DNA of 64,000 nt from positions 5,044,945 through 5,108,944 of the forward strand of contig NZ_CM001165.1 in the NCBI RefSeq assembly GCF_000213055.1. The letters are read 5' to 3'. A program made the translations under genes and the position numbers. The stretch comes from Streptomyces sp. Tu6071. GTDB taxonomy: Bacteria; Actinomycetota; Actinomycetes; Streptomycetales; Streptomycetaceae. This document shows, piece after piece, positions 29,147-38,109 of this stretch. Each line of letters opens with the position of its first letter. Position 1 is the stretch's first letter. A model generated the notes under the pieces. That model was not told the origin of the DNA. It saw only the letters and a program-made list of their open reading frames with translations, and did not search any database.

Positions 29147-30190
29147 ATGACTGCTACGCCCAGCCCGACGCCCGACCGGACCCCCGGAACGCAGGCGGCG
29201 CCGCGCGCAGGCAAACGCGTGCTGCTCGCCGCGCCGCGCGGCTACTGCGCCGGCGTGGACCGTGCCGTGATCGCCGTGGAGAAGGCCCTGGAGCAGTACG
29301 GCGCCCCGGTCTACGTCCGCCACGAGATCGTCCACAACAAGTACGTCGTGAAGACCCTGGAGAAGAAGGGCGCGATCTTCGTCGAGCAGACCGACGAGGT
29401 CCCCGAGGGCTCCATCGTCATGTTCTCCGCCCACGGCGTCGCGCCGACCGTGCACGAGGAGGCCGCCGCGCGCGGGCTCGCGACGATCGACGCGACCTGC
29501 CCGCTCGTCACCAAGGTGCACCGCGAGGCCGTGCGGTACGCGAACGAGGACTACGACATCCTCCTCATCGGCCACGAGGGGCACGAGGAGGTCATCGGCA
29601 CCTCCGGCGAGGCCCCCGACCACATCACGCTCGTCGACGGCCCCGACGACGTCGCGAACGTCGAGGTCCGCGACGAGAAGAAGGTCGTGTGGCTCTCGCA
29701 GACGACCCTCTCCGTGGACGAGACGATGGAGACGGTCGACGCGCTCAAGACCAAGTTCCCCGGCCTCGTCTCGCCGCCCAGCGACGACATCTGCTACGCC
29801 ACGCAGAACCGCCAGACCGCCGTCAAGCAGATGGGCGCCGACGCCGACCTCGTCATCGTCGTCGGCTCGAAGAACTCCTCGAACTCGGTCCGCCTCGTCG
29901 AGGTCGCCAAGGGCGCGGGCGCACGCGACGCGCACCTCGTGGACGAGGCCGCCGAGATCGACCCGGCCTGGTTCGACGGCGTCGAGACGGTCGGCGTGAC
30001 CTCCGGCGCCTCGGTCCCCGAGGTCCTCGTCGACGGCGTCCTCGCGGACCTCGCGACGCGCGGGTACGAGGACGTCGAGATCGTCAAGGCGGCGGAGGAG
30101 TCGATCACCTTCTCGCTCCCGAAGGAACTGCGCCGCGACCTGCGCGCGGAGGCGGCGGCACTCGCGGCCGGGACGCGCGCCGCGGGCTGA
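29147..30190 (+). CDS. ispH: 4-hydroxy-3-methylbut-2-enyl diphosphate reductase
   Basis: A 347-residue IspH, last enzyme of the MEP isoprenoid pathway, making IPP and DMAPP from HMBPP. Cluster Cys lie in [10 protein letters not shown] (C34), [11 protein letters not shown] (C118) and [11 protein letters not shown] (C216), equivalent to E. coli C12, C96, C197. Substrate motifs [30 protein letters not shown] and TSGASVPE are present. The 20-residue Thr/Pro-rich start is unconserved. ATG 29147 sits 7 nt after TACGAT, so leaderless; ATG 29138 overlaps that hexamer and is less likely. Confidence 0.96.
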   Translation: MTATPSPTPDRTPGTQAAPRAGKRVLLAAPRGYCAGVDRAVIAVEKALEQYGAPVYVRHEIVHNKYVVKTLEKKGAIFVEQTDEVPEGSIVMFSAHGVAPTVHEEAAARGLATIDATCPLVTKVHREAVRYANEDYDILLIGHEGHEEVIGTSGEAPDHITLVDGPDDVANVEVRDEKKVVWLSQTTLSVDETMETVDALKTKFPGLVSPPSDDICYATQNRQTAVKQMGADADLVIVVGSKNSSNSVRLVEVAKGAGARDAHLVDEAAEIDPAWFDGVETVGVTSGASVPEVLVDGVLADLATRGYEDVEIVKAAEESITFSLPKELRRDLRAEAAALAAGTRAAG

Positions 30191-30212
30191 ACCCTCCGCA
30201 CGCGTCCGGACT

Positions 30213-30300
30213 GACGCCCCGTCACCGAGGCGTCCCGTCACCGAGACGCCCTGTCAACGAGGCGTCCCGTCAAGGAGGCGTCCCGCCAACGAGACCCCCC
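30213..30300. repeat. 16-bp tandem repeat, five and a half units, between ispH and ppgK
   Basis: Units at 30213, 30229, 30245, 30261 and 30277 plus a partial at 30293. Units read GACGCC or GGCGTC, then (C/T)CGTCAcCGA-like sequence. GACGCC and GGCGTC are reverse complements and alternate (units 1 and 2, 3 and 4), so neighbouring units can form hairpins. It may terminate ispH or act in regulation. Confidence 0.8.
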
Positions 30301-30340
30301 GGCCGCCGCGTAACGCGGGTCAGGCGCGGGGGGTCCGTCG

Positions 30341-30346
30341 TACGGT
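30341..30346 (+). promoter_or_regulatory. -10 hexamer of leaderless ppgK
   Basis: TACGGT ends 7 nt before the ATG at 30354. Confidence 0.5.
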
Positions 30347-30353
30347 GGTCCCC

Positions 30354-31100
<747 letters not shown>

Positions 31101-31122
31101 GCCGGCCGGGACCGGCCGCCCC

Positions 31123-31698
31123 TCACCCCGGCGGCCGGCCCTTGCCCCGTGCGGAGGCCGCGGCCCGCCTCCGCACCATCCGCACCTTGCGCGCCATCAC
31201 CAGCGCCACCGCCACGGCCGTCCCGGCGTACAGCCACCCCGCGTGCACCGCGAGCGCCGTCACCACCCCCACCGCGTGCCCCGCGAGCCCGCCCTCGCTC
31301 TCGGCGAGCGGCGCGAGGCCCACGGCGAAGGCGATGGGCACGGCGACGGGGGCCGCGAAGAGGTCGGCGGGCCGCACCCACAGCGCGGTGAGCACGCTCA
31401 CGGGCAGGAAGAGCAGCCCGTACACGAGCACCGAGGACCCCGCCGCGAGCGCGAGGCCGGAGGCGAGCAGCATCGCCGCCGCGGCGAAGAGCCCGGTGCC
31501 GAGCCCGGTGAGCCGGGGACCGGGCACGCGGGAGGGGGTACGGGTCGCACCCGAGGCGGTACGGGGGCGGCGCGGCGGACGCGGAGGGCCCCCTCGCCCC
31601 TGCGCGCCCTGCGGCGGCAGCGGGCGGCGGGCGGGCCGGGCGGCGGGGGGACGGGGGGACGGCCTGTCGGGCGGTCGGCGCGTACTGGGTTGCTCCAC
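31123..31698 (-). CDS. DUF6542 membrane protein
   Basis: A 191-residue protein with a Pro/Arg-rich disordered N-terminus (about 1-65) and a membrane domain of about four TM helices (LFAAAAMLLASGLALAAG, LVYGLLFLPVSVLTALWV, FAAPVAVPIAFAVGLAPLA, AVGVVTALAVHAGWLYAG), then a basic tail. Function unknown. GTG 31698 lies 6 nt after TACGTT; leaderless. Divergent from ychF, convergent with ppgK. Confidence 0.8.
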   Translation of the reverse strand: MEQPSTRRPPDRPSPRPPAARPARRPLPPQGAQGRGGPPRPPRRPRTASGATRTPSRVPGPRLTGLGTGLFAAAAMLLASGLALAAGSSVLVYGLLFLPVSVLTALWVRPADLFAAPVAVPIAFAVGLAPLAESEGGLAGHAVGVVTALAVHAGWLYAGTAVAVALVMARKVRMVRRRAAASARGKGRPPG

Positions 31699-31704
31699 CG
31701 CACC

Positions 31705-31710
31705 AACGTA
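31705..31710 (-). promoter_or_regulatory. -10 hexamer of leaderless DUF6542 gene
   Basis: TACGTT on the minus strand ends 6 nt before the GTG at 31698. Confidence 0.5.
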
Positions 31711-31858
31711 GGCGCCGCGCCCCGTGCCCCGCGGTCCGGGACACGCGCTTTTGCCCACGGCGCCCCTGCTGCCGTACGGTGCCGGGTCGGCCCCGTACCG
31801 CCTCCCTGTACCGTGAAGGGCCACCTTCGGATTCGCGAGCGGACTTAGTTAGAGAGCC

Positions 31859-32947
31859 ATGAGCACAAGCATCGGTATCGTCGGCCTGCCCAATGTCGGC
31901 AAGTCCACCCTCTTCAACGCCCTCACGAAGAACGACGTGCTGGCCGCGAACTACCCCTTCGCGACGATCGAGCCGAACGTGGGCGTCGTGGGCGTGCCGG
32001 ACCCCCGGCTGCCGAAGCTCGCCGAGTTGTTCGGTTCGGCCCGTATCCTCCCCGCGACGGTGGACTTCGTCGACATCGCCGGCATCGTGCGCGGCGCGAG
32101 CGAGGGCGAGGGACTGGGCAACAAGTTCCTCGCGAACATCCGCGAGACGGACGCGATCTGCCAGGTGATCCGCGCCTTCAAGGACGACAACGTCGTGCAC
32201 GTCGACGGCAAGGTCTCCCCGAAGGACGACATCGAGACGATCAACACCGAGTTGATCCTCGCCGACCTCCAGACGGTCGAGAAGGTCCTCCCGCGCCTCG
32301 CGAAGGAGGCCAGGATCAAGAAGGACGTGGCCCCCAAGCTGGCGGCGGTCGAGGAGGCGAAGGCGATCCTGGAGGCGGGCGACACCCTCTTCTCCAAGGG
32401 CATCGCGCAGGGCACGGAGAAGGCCGCCCCCCTCCACGACCTGCACCTGCTCACGACCAAGCCCTTCCTCTACGTCTTCAACGTGGACGAGGACGAGCTG
32501 ACGGACGACACCTTCAAGGCCGAGCAGCGCGCGCTCGTCGCCCCGGCCGAGGCGATCTTCCTCAACGCGAAGCTGGAGGCGGACCTCGCCGAACTGGACG
32601 ACGAGGAGGCCCTCGAACTCCTCCAGTCCGTCGGCCAGGACGAACCCGGCCTCGCGACCCTGGCCCGCGTCGGCTTCGAGACCCTGGGCCTCCAGACCTA
32701 CCTGACCGCCGGCCCCAAGGAAACCCGCGCCTGGACCATCGACAAGGGCGCTACGGCCCCCCAGGCGGCCGGAGTCATCCACACCGACTTCGAACGCGGC
32801 TTCATCAAGGCCGAGATCATCTCCTTCGACGACCTCGTCACCACCGGCTCCATCGCCGACGCCCGCGCGGCGGGCAAGGCCCGCATGGAGGGCAAGGACT
32901 ACGTGATGCGGGACGGGGACGTGGTGGAGTTCAGGTTCAACGTGTGA
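31859..32947 (+). CDS. ychF: Redox-regulated ribosome-binding ATPase YchF
   Basis: A 362-residue Obg-superfamily P-loop protein. G1 GLPNVGKSTLFNAL, G3 DFVDIAGIVRGASEGEGLG, and in place of NKxD the stretch FNVDEDEL, as expected for YchF which prefers ATP. C-terminal TGS domain ends GKDYVMRDGDVVEFRFNV. It binds ribosomes and is linked to stress responses. ATG 31859 has only a weak GAGAG upstream; TTAGTT 8 nt before it may be a -10. A 14-bp terminator follows. Confidence 0.96.
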   Translation: MSTSIGIVGLPNVGKSTLFNALTKNDVLAANYPFATIEPNVGVVGVPDPRLPKLAELFGSARILPATVDFVDIAGIVRGASEGEGLGNKFLANIRETDAICQVIRAFKDDNVVHVDGKVSPKDDIETINTELILADLQTVEKVLPRLAKEARIKKDVAPKLAAVEEAKAILEAGDTLFSKGIAQGTEKAAPLHDLHLLTTKPFLYVFNVDEDELTDDTFKAEQRALVAPAEAIFLNAKLEADLAELDDEEALELLQSVGQDEPGLATLARVGFETLGLQTYLTAGPKETRAWTIDKGATAPQAAGVIHTDFERGFIKAEIISFDDLVTTGSIADARAAGKARMEGKDYVMRDGDVVEFRFNV

Positions 32948-32977
32948 CGTCCTGGTGGTCCGGCGGCGCTGAACGGA

Positions 32978-33010
32978 CGAAGGGCCCGGCTTCTGGAGCC
33001 GGGCCCTTCG
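32978..33010. terminator. Terminator between ychF and DUF5997 gene
   Basis: A perfect 14-bp stem CGAAGGGCCCGGCT / AGCCGGGCCCTTCG with loop TCTGG; it can serve both convergent genes. Confidence 0.85.
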
Positions 33011-33058
33011 CTGTGTCGTGTGTGCGTGTCCTTCCCGGCTTCGCGGCCGGGGAGGGTG

Positions 33059-33451
33059 TCAGGCTGTGCGCGCCGCGCGTTCCTCGTTGCGGGCCTTGAT
33101 GCGGGCGGCTTCCTTGCGGGTCTCGGCCTGGGTGGCGCGTTCCTGGCGGAGCCAGTCGGGGCACTCCTGCTTGAGGGCCTCGATCTGCGCCGTGGTGAGG
33201 GGGTCCGTGATGCCGCCGCGTGCCAGGCCCGCGATGGAGATCTCCAGGCGGGCCGCGATCACCGGGCGGGGGTGGGGGCCGTCGCGGCGCAGCTCGCGGA
33301 GCCACTCGGGCGGGTCGGCCTGGAGCGCGTTCAGCTCGTCGCGTGAGACGGGGCCCTCCCGGAACTCGGCGGGGGTGGCTTCCAGGTACACACCCAGCTT
33401 CTTCGCCGCGGTCGCGGGCTTCATGGTCTGGGTGGTCTTGTGCGACGTCAT
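33059..33451 (-). CDS. DUF5997 family protein
   Basis: A 130-residue soluble protein of the actinobacterial DUF5997 family. Readable stretches: TMKPATAAKKLGVYLEATP, DPPEWLRELRRDGPHPRPV and a C-terminal Arg/Ala/Glu-rich helix RQERATQAETRKEAARIKA. Function unknown. ATG 33451 lies 6 nt after TACGCT; leaderless. Divergent from the LysR-like substrate-domain gene, and the two leaderless promoters are only about 36 bp apart, an arrangement that suggests shared control. Confidence 0.8.
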   Translation of the reverse strand: MTSHKTTQTMKPATAAKKLGVYLEATPAEFREGPVSRDELNALQADPPEWLRELRRDGPHPRPVIAARLEISIAGLARGGITDPLTTAQIEALKQECPDWLRQERATQAETRKEAARIKARNEERAARTA

Positions 33452-33457
33452 GCGTCC

Positions 33458-33505
33458 AGCGTAACGAGTGCCCGGGGCTCGTGACGCCACGGTCGCCGGT
33501 AGCCT
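33458..33505. promoter_or_regulatory. Back-to-back leaderless promoters
   Basis: Minus-strand TACGCT (33463-33458) serves the DUF5997 gene and plus-strand TAGCCT (33500-33505) the LysR-like gene; each ends 6 nt before its start codon. Confidence 0.5.
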
Positions 33506-33511
33506 GGAGCG

Positions 33512-34357
33512 GTGACTGGCTCGGACGCTTCCCCTTCGTTCACGCTCGCCTACGTTCCCGGCGTGACCCCCACGAAGTGGGTGCGGATCTGGAACGAGCG
33601 GCTTCCCGGTGTCCCGCTGACCCTCACCGCCGTCCCCACGGACGAGGCCGAGGGGCTGCTGCGCGCGCGGGGCGCCGACGCGGGGTTCCTGCGGCTGCCC
33701 GTGGACCGTACGGACATGAGCGCCATCCCCCTCTACACCGAGGCCACGGTCGTCGTGATCCCGAAGGACCACCTCGTCGCCGTGGCCGAGGAGATCACCA
33801 CCGCCGACCTCGCCGACGAGATCCTGCTGCACCCGCTCGACGACGTACTGGAGTGGGAGGAACTGCCCGGCCGCCCCGCGAACGAGCGGCCCGCCACGAC
33901 CGCGGACGCCGTCGAGCTGGTCGCCGCCGGGGTCGGTGTAGTCGTCGTACCCCAGTCCCTCGCCCGGCTCCACCACCGGCGCGACCTCACCTACCGCACG
34001 GTCACGGACGCCCCCGTCTCGCGCGTCGCGCTCGCCTGGCCCGAGGACGCGACCACGGACCTGGTCGAGCAGTTCATCGGCATCGTCCGCGGCCGTACGG
34101 TCAACAGCAGCCGCAGCCGGCAGCCGGCCACCGCCGAGCGGAACGAGGGCGGCGGGCGCGGAGCGGGCGGGGACCGGAAGCGGGCCGCCGGCGCGGGCGG
34201 GCGGAGCGGCGGGAAGCCGGGGGGCGGGCGGTCCGGGGCGGCGAAGGGTGCCGCGAAGGGGACGTCCAAGGGGGCGCCGAAGGGGTCTTCGAAGGGCGCC
34301 GCGAAGGGCGCGCCCAGGGGTGCCGCCAAGCGCGGGAAGCCGCGCAAGCGCCCGTAG
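33512..34357 (+). CDS. LysR-type substrate-binding domain without HTH, with Lys/Gly-rich tail
   Basis: A 281-residue protein. Residues 9-200 match the LysR effector domain (FTLAYVPGVTPTKWVRIWNE, DAGFLRLPVDRTDMSAIPLY, TTADAVELVAAGVGVVVVPQ) but there is no N-terminal winged helix; the start codon GTG 33512 lies 6 nt after TAGCCT, so the HTH is not simply missed. From about 205 the tail is Gly/Arg-rich, and from about 245 it has a KGAx-like four-residue repeat (KGAAKGTSKGAPKG) ending RGKPRKRP, resembling histone-H1-like tails. It could bind nucleic acid through the tail. Linked to the DUF5997 gene. Confidence 0.8.
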   Translation: MTGSDASPSFTLAYVPGVTPTKWVRIWNERLPGVPLTLTAVPTDEAEGLLRARGADAGFLRLPVDRTDMSAIPLYTEATVVVIPKDHLVAVAEEITTADLADEILLHPLDDVLEWEELPGRPANERPATTADAVELVAAGVGVVVVPQSLARLHHRRDLTYRTVTDAPVSRVALAWPEDATTDLVEQFIGIVRGRTVNSSRSRQPATAERNEGGGRGAGGDRKRAAGAGGRSGGKPGGGRSGAAKGAAKGTSKGAPKGSSKGAAKGAPRGAAKRGKPRKRP

Positions 34358-34466
34358 CCGCGGGCCGGTCGCCCGCCCCACGGTCACTCGGTTGTGGGGG
34401 CGCTCGGCCTCACGGTCACCCGGTCGTACAGTCGCCCGGTCGCGGGTACGGGCCGGGGCCCGCCCA

Positions 34467-35525
34467 TCACCCCACCTTCGCCTCCCGCTCCCGCAGCTCC
34501 CTCGCCACCGCCTCCCGTACGCGCTCCTCCTCGCCCTGCTTGCGACGGCGGCGGAGGCGGAGCGCTGCCACCGCGCAGGCGAGGAGTGCCAGGACGAGGA
34601 CGAGCAGGGTCCAGGGGATCGCCGTGCCGTGGGCCGTCGCCTCCACCGGGGAGAGCGGGGACGTCGAGCCCGAGGCGTCGGTGAGGAGCGGGGTCAGGGT
34701 GATCTTCGCCGTCAGCGCGAAGGACGGGGCCACTCCCGTCGCCGGGACCGTGACCTTCCAGCGTTCGCCGGGGAGGAGTTCGGGGGTGTCCTTCGGGGGC
34801 GCCACGTGAGCGGTGAACCAGCCGAAGGGGCCGGTCAGTTCGGCCGCCTGGCGGGCGGCGACGGCCGCGTTGCCCGTGTTGTGGACCGTGTACGTCAGCG
34901 TCGCGCTCCCCTTCGCGAAGGGGTCGGCCGTGCCGTCGTACGAGACGTGCGCGTCCTCGACCGCGAGCGCCGGCTTCAGGGTGCCGCTCACGCGCAGCTT
35001 CACCTTGATGCCCAGGCGCCGGTCCACGTTGATGCCCTCGGCGTCGTCGGACTGCTTGAGCGAGGTGAGCAGCCCGCCCACGTAGTCACCCGGCGTCGCC
35101 TTGCGCGGGACCGCGACGGTGAAGGGGATCTCGGCCGTCTTCCCCGGGCGGACGGTGATCTTCGTGGCATCCGTACGGAGCCAGGCGCCGACGCCCACCG
35201 ACTTCTTGTCCGCCGGGAGCAGGTCGAGCGATCCCGTGTCCGTCGTGAAGCCGTCGGCCGCGTACACCGTGAGCGTCAGCGGCTTCCTGCCGCGGTTGGC
35301 GACGACCATCGCGTCCTCGACGTGGCCGCCGGGGTTCACGCCGTAGCTGTAGCTGGAGCGGTCCGCGCCGTACGAGTTCGGGGCCGTACGGACCGTCCAC
35401 GTGACGTCCTCGTCCGCCGCGTGCGCGGGCGCCGACGCGAACCCGCCGGTGAGGAGGAGCGCGGCGAGGAGGAGCAGGAGGAGGCGGAGGGGGGTTCGGG
35501 TGGTGGCACGGGTGGCGGTGGGCAT
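34467..35525 (-). CDS. DUF916 (WxL-interacting) surface protein
   Basis: A 352-residue secreted membrane-anchored protein. Signal peptide (LRLLLLLLAALLLTGG...APAHA, cleavage near residue 36), a DUF916-like beta domain (about 40-165; YSYGVNPGGHVEDAMVVANR), a second Ig-like domain, then one C-terminal TM (WTLLVLVLALLACAVAAL) and a charged cytoplasmic tail. In Firmicutes DUF916 proteins bind peptidoglycan and WxL-domain proteins. The gene just upstream on the same strand encodes a phosphatase with a WxL-like C-terminus, so a surface complex is likely. Confidence 0.82.
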   Translation of the reverse strand: MPTATRATTRTPLRLLLLLLAALLLTGGFASAPAHAADEDVTWTVRTAPNSYGADRSSYSYGVNPGGHVEDAMVVANRGRKPLTLTVYAADGFTTDTGSLDLLPADKKSVGVGAWLRTDATKITVRPGKTAEIPFTVAVPRKATPGDYVGGLLTSLKQSDDAEGINVDRRLGIKVKLRVSGTLKPALAVEDAHVSYDGTADPFAKGSATLTYTVHNTGNAAVAARQAAELTGPFGWFTAHVAPPKDTPELLPGERWKVTVPATGVAPSFALTAKITLTPLLTDASGSTSPLSPVEATAHGTAIPWTLLVLVLALLACAVAALRLRRRRKQGEEERVREAVARELREREAKVG

Positions 35526-35601
35526 CTCGGGTCCTGGAAGGGGAGGGGAGCGGGGGAGGGGCGAGGGAGCGGGTGGAGGGCGGAGACCGGGAGCGGGTGG
35601 A

Positions 35602-35630
35602 GGGGCGGGCGCCGGGTGGGCGCCCGCCCC
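35602..35630 (-). terminator. GC hairpin downstream of purple acid phosphatase
   Basis: GGGGCGGGCGC pairs with GCGCCCGCCCC around a 7-nt loop, about 100 nt after the phosphatase stop and about 77 nt before the DUF916 start. Confidence 0.5.
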
Positions 35631-35720
35631 AGGTACGTACGGCTGAGGTACGTATCGCTGAGGTACGTACCGCTGAGGTACGTACGCATCGGGTACCTGC
35701 GACTCAGGTACGACTGCGGT
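35631..35720. repeat. 15-bp tandem repeat, six units
   Basis: Units start at 35631, 35646, 35661, 35676, 35691 and 35706; consensus AGGTACGTAcCGCTG. The first three units are nearly identical, the last three decayed. Each holds GGTAC and a GTAC palindrome. It occupies the gap between phosphatase and DUF916 genes. Confidence 0.8.
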
Positions 35721-35729
35721 CTGTACGGC

Positions 35730-37709
35730 TCAGCTGCTCAGCGCGGTGATCGTCAGGGTGGCCCGGTACGAGCCCTTCGCGGCCGAACCCGGGATCTTCA
35801 GGTCCAGGTCCGCGCCGAGCTTGGCCTTGCCCTTGGCGTGGCCCTGCGCCGCGGAGCCGAGGCCGCGCGAGACGGACAGGCCCTTGCCCTGCGTGTCGAA
35901 GCCGGAGCCGATCGGCGCCCCGGCCTTCGCGCCCGCGCCCTCCTGGAGCACCTTCGGCGTCCAGCCGAGGTTGGAGCCCGAGAAGGTCTTGTCCGCGTCC
36001 TTGAAGTCCCCGACGCTCGCGGAGACCGACCAGGGCGCGAGGGTGCGGCGGCTGTCCGTCACGGCTATCGGGTTGATCGTCCCGGCCGCCTCGAAGTGGT
36101 CGCCGTCCTTGTCCTTGGCCGTACCGAGGTCGACGAGGCCGTTGTAGCCGTCGATCGTCCAGCCGAACTCACCGGGCGCCGCCTCGGGCACGTCGACCTG
36201 GAGGTCCTGGCCGCCGCCGTGGTGCGGGTGCACGGTGACCTTGTCGACGATCGAGCCGACGGGCTGCCCCTCGGGCGTGTTCGCGCAGTCGTCCTGCTTC
36301 AGCTCGACGGCCGCGTTGGGCGCCGCGCACGTACCGCTGCGCAGGTTCTCGACGACGAGCTTGTCCTTGCGCACGCCGACCTTGACGTAGCTGCGCACGT
36401 GCTCCTGGTTCTGCACGGAGTTGTACCAGTAGCTACCGGGATTGAGCGGGTCGGCGCCGTTTCCCGCACCGCTCGTGCCGCTGTTGTCCGGCGCGGTGAT
36501 GTCGTAGTACTTCGAGCCCGAGGCCGAGTTGGCGGTCACGTAGAGGACGCCGCCGGGACCCGGGTAGACCTCGTTCTGCCCCGGCTGCTCCTCCGGGTCC
36601 GCCTTCTGACCGTTCTTGATCAGGTAGCTGCGGGAGTAGCTGTGGTCGTGACCCTGGAGGACCAGGTCCACGCCGAGTTTCGAGAAGGCCGTCGGGAAGT
36701 CGGTCCTGCGGACCTTGTTGTCGCTGTCCTTGGCGTGCGAGGCGGGGGAGTAGATGGCGTGGTGGTAGACGAGCACCTTCCACTTCGCCTCGGAGCCGTG
36801 CTTGTTGATGATGTCGTTGACGTACGAGAGGTGCGCCGCGTCACCGCCGCCGCCCTGCGAGGTGGCGTAGCTGTTGCTGTTCAGGTCGATGAACAGCGTG
36901 TCCTTGTAGATGTACCAGTAGTCGCCGCCCGAGGTGTTCGAGGACGGGTTCCCGTTGGAGTAGTACGGGGCCGAGCGGTCGGTGTTCGGCGTGTACAGGT
37001 GCTGCTCGTACGCCTTGCCGCCGACGTCGTGGTTGCCGATCGTCGCCGCCCACGGGTACTGCTTCAGCTTGCCGGGGGCGAGGAAGGCGTTCCACTGCGA
37101 CTCGTTGTTCGCGCTCTCGACCTGGTCGCCGCCGGAGACGAGCAGCTCCGCGTCGGGGTTGGCGGCGAGGGACACGTTGACGGTGTCCTCCCAGCCTGCC
37201 TGGTCCTTGGCGGTGTCGCCCGAGGAGCCGATCTGGGGGTCCCCGTAGAAGAGGAAGTCGTAATCGCCCTCGAAGTCCTGCGTCTTGAAGGAGTACGTGG
37301 GCGACCACGAGCCCGCGGTGCCGACCCGGTACGAGTACGCCGTGTGCTCCTGGAGCCCGGTGAGCGTCGCGTGCCGGTTGAAGCCGCCGCTCGTCGCGAT
37401 GTTCGCGGAACCGCTCGCGTCGAAGACGGCGGCGTCGGCGGGGAACTCGCCGTTCGCGAGCCGCGCGGTCGGGACGAGCTGCACCTGCTGGGCGCTGTCC
37501 TCGGCGGTGTACCAGGAGACCGTGCGCTGGGTCTCGTTGGCGCCGACGCCGAGGATGATCCCGGTGGCGGACGCGGCATCGGCCGCGGTGGCGGGCGAGG
37601 CGAGCGCGCCGCCGAGCGCCATCGTCATGCCCAGGATCGCCGCGGCGGTCCCGGTGGCCACGCGGCGCCGCGCGGGCCGGGCGGCCCGCGAGGAGGGTCT
37701 GGTGTTCAT
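35730..37709 (-). CDS. Secreted purple acid phosphatase-like metallophosphoesterase with WxL-like C-terminus
   Basis: A 659-residue secreted enzyme. The N-terminus has RPARRRVATG before a hydrophobic stretch and ASPATA, a Tat-like signal. A FN3-like PAP N-domain (about 45-150) precedes the metallophosphoesterase domain with FYGDPQIG, SGGDQVESANNE, IGNHDVGG, VYHHAIYS and QGHDHSYS, the two-metal ligands of the superfamily. The final part (about 520-659) has PWSVSASVGDF, NLGWTP and the ending YRATLTITAL, resembling a WxL domain. It would cleave phosphate esters outside the cell while held at the wall. ATG 37709 is chosen as the first codon compatible with the signal peptide. Confidence 0.85.
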   Translation of the reverse strand: MNTRPSSRAARPARRRVATGTAAAILGMTMALGGALASPATAADAASATGIILGVGANETQRTVSWYTAEDSAQQVQLVPTARLANGEFPADAAVFDASGSANIATSGGFNRHATLTGLQEHTAYSYRVGTAGSWSPTYSFKTQDFEGDYDFLFYGDPQIGSSGDTAKDQAGWEDTVNVSLAANPDAELLVSGGDQVESANNESQWNAFLAPGKLKQYPWAATIGNHDVGGKAYEQHLYTPNTDRSAPYYSNGNPSSNTSGGDYWYIYKDTLFIDLNSNSYATSQGGGGDAAHLSYVNDIINKHGSEAKWKVLVYHHAIYSPASHAKDSDNKVRRTDFPTAFSKLGVDLVLQGHDHSYSRSYLIKNGQKADPEEQPGQNEVYPGPGGVLYVTANSASGSKYYDITAPDNSGTSGAGNGADPLNPGSYWYNSVQNQEHVRSYVKVGVRKDKLVVENLRSGTCAAPNAAVELKQDDCANTPEGQPVGSIVDKVTVHPHHGGGQDLQVDVPEAAPGEFGWTIDGYNGLVDLGTAKDKDGDHFEAAGTINPIAVTDSRRTLAPWSVSASVGDFKDADKTFSGSNLGWTPKVLQEGAGAKAGAPIGSGFDTQGKGLSVSRGLGSAAQGHAKGKAKLGADLDLKIPGSAAKGSYRATLTITALSS

Positions 37710-37866
37710 GGTGTCCGTTTCTCGTGTGGGACGAGTGAAGGTCAACAGCGTCTCGGGGGCGGGTAAATGAGGTGCAAACGGAGGGGCGGAGGTGGTTGAA
37801 CCCCGTACAGCTGTATGGGGGTGGTTTTCGGACAGGTGGTGGGCTGGGGCCGGCAGGCGGAGGCGT
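37710..37866. promoter_or_regulatory. Upstream region of the acid phosphatase
   Basis: Contains GGTTGAACC (37794-37802) and CGAGTGAAG (37732-37740), which on the minus strand read GGTTCAACC and CTTCACTCG, loosely like halves of a Streptomyces PHO box. The match is too weak for a firm call. Confidence 0.25.
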
Positions 37867-38101
37867 GAGGGAGAACGGTCGGTCTGGTGCGTGACGGGGG
37901 CGAGGGGGAACGTTCGGTCTCGCGCGTGCTGGGGCGGAGGGGCACGTTCGGCCTCGGGCGTGAGGGGGCGGTGGCGGAGGGGAACGTTCGGTGTCGCGTG
38001 CGGGGCGGTGGGGGAGAACGGTCGGTCTCGTACGCGAGGCGGTGGGGGAGAACGGTCGGTCTCGTACGCGAGGCGGTGAGGGAGAACGGTCGGTCTCGTA
38101 C
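37867..38101 (+). repeat. Array A of a 19-bp dispersed repeat (seven copies)
   Basis: Copies of GAGGGAGAACGTTCGGTCT or its G variant (AACGGTCGG) start at 37867, 37902, 37936, 37976, 38010, 38044 and 38078, all plus strand. The last three are spaced exactly 34 bp and share the spacer CGTACGCGAGGCGGT, so they form a true tandem repeat. The array lies between the phosphatase start and the end of the HupE-like gene. Confidence 0.85.
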
Positions 38102-38109
38102 GGGGCCGT

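Noticed and set aside
35631..35689. Short minus-strand peptide with TYLS repeats
   Set aside because: It is the translation of the 15-bp tandem repeat; no ribosome-binding site or continuation into a domain.
37732..37803. PHO box before the acid phosphatase
   Set aside because: Only partial matches to the direct-repeat units, not correctly spaced; kept as a low-confidence note only.
37867..38101. CRISPR array
   Set aside because: Repeat is 19 bp with irregular spacing, the only regular spacers are identical to one another, and no cas genes are present.
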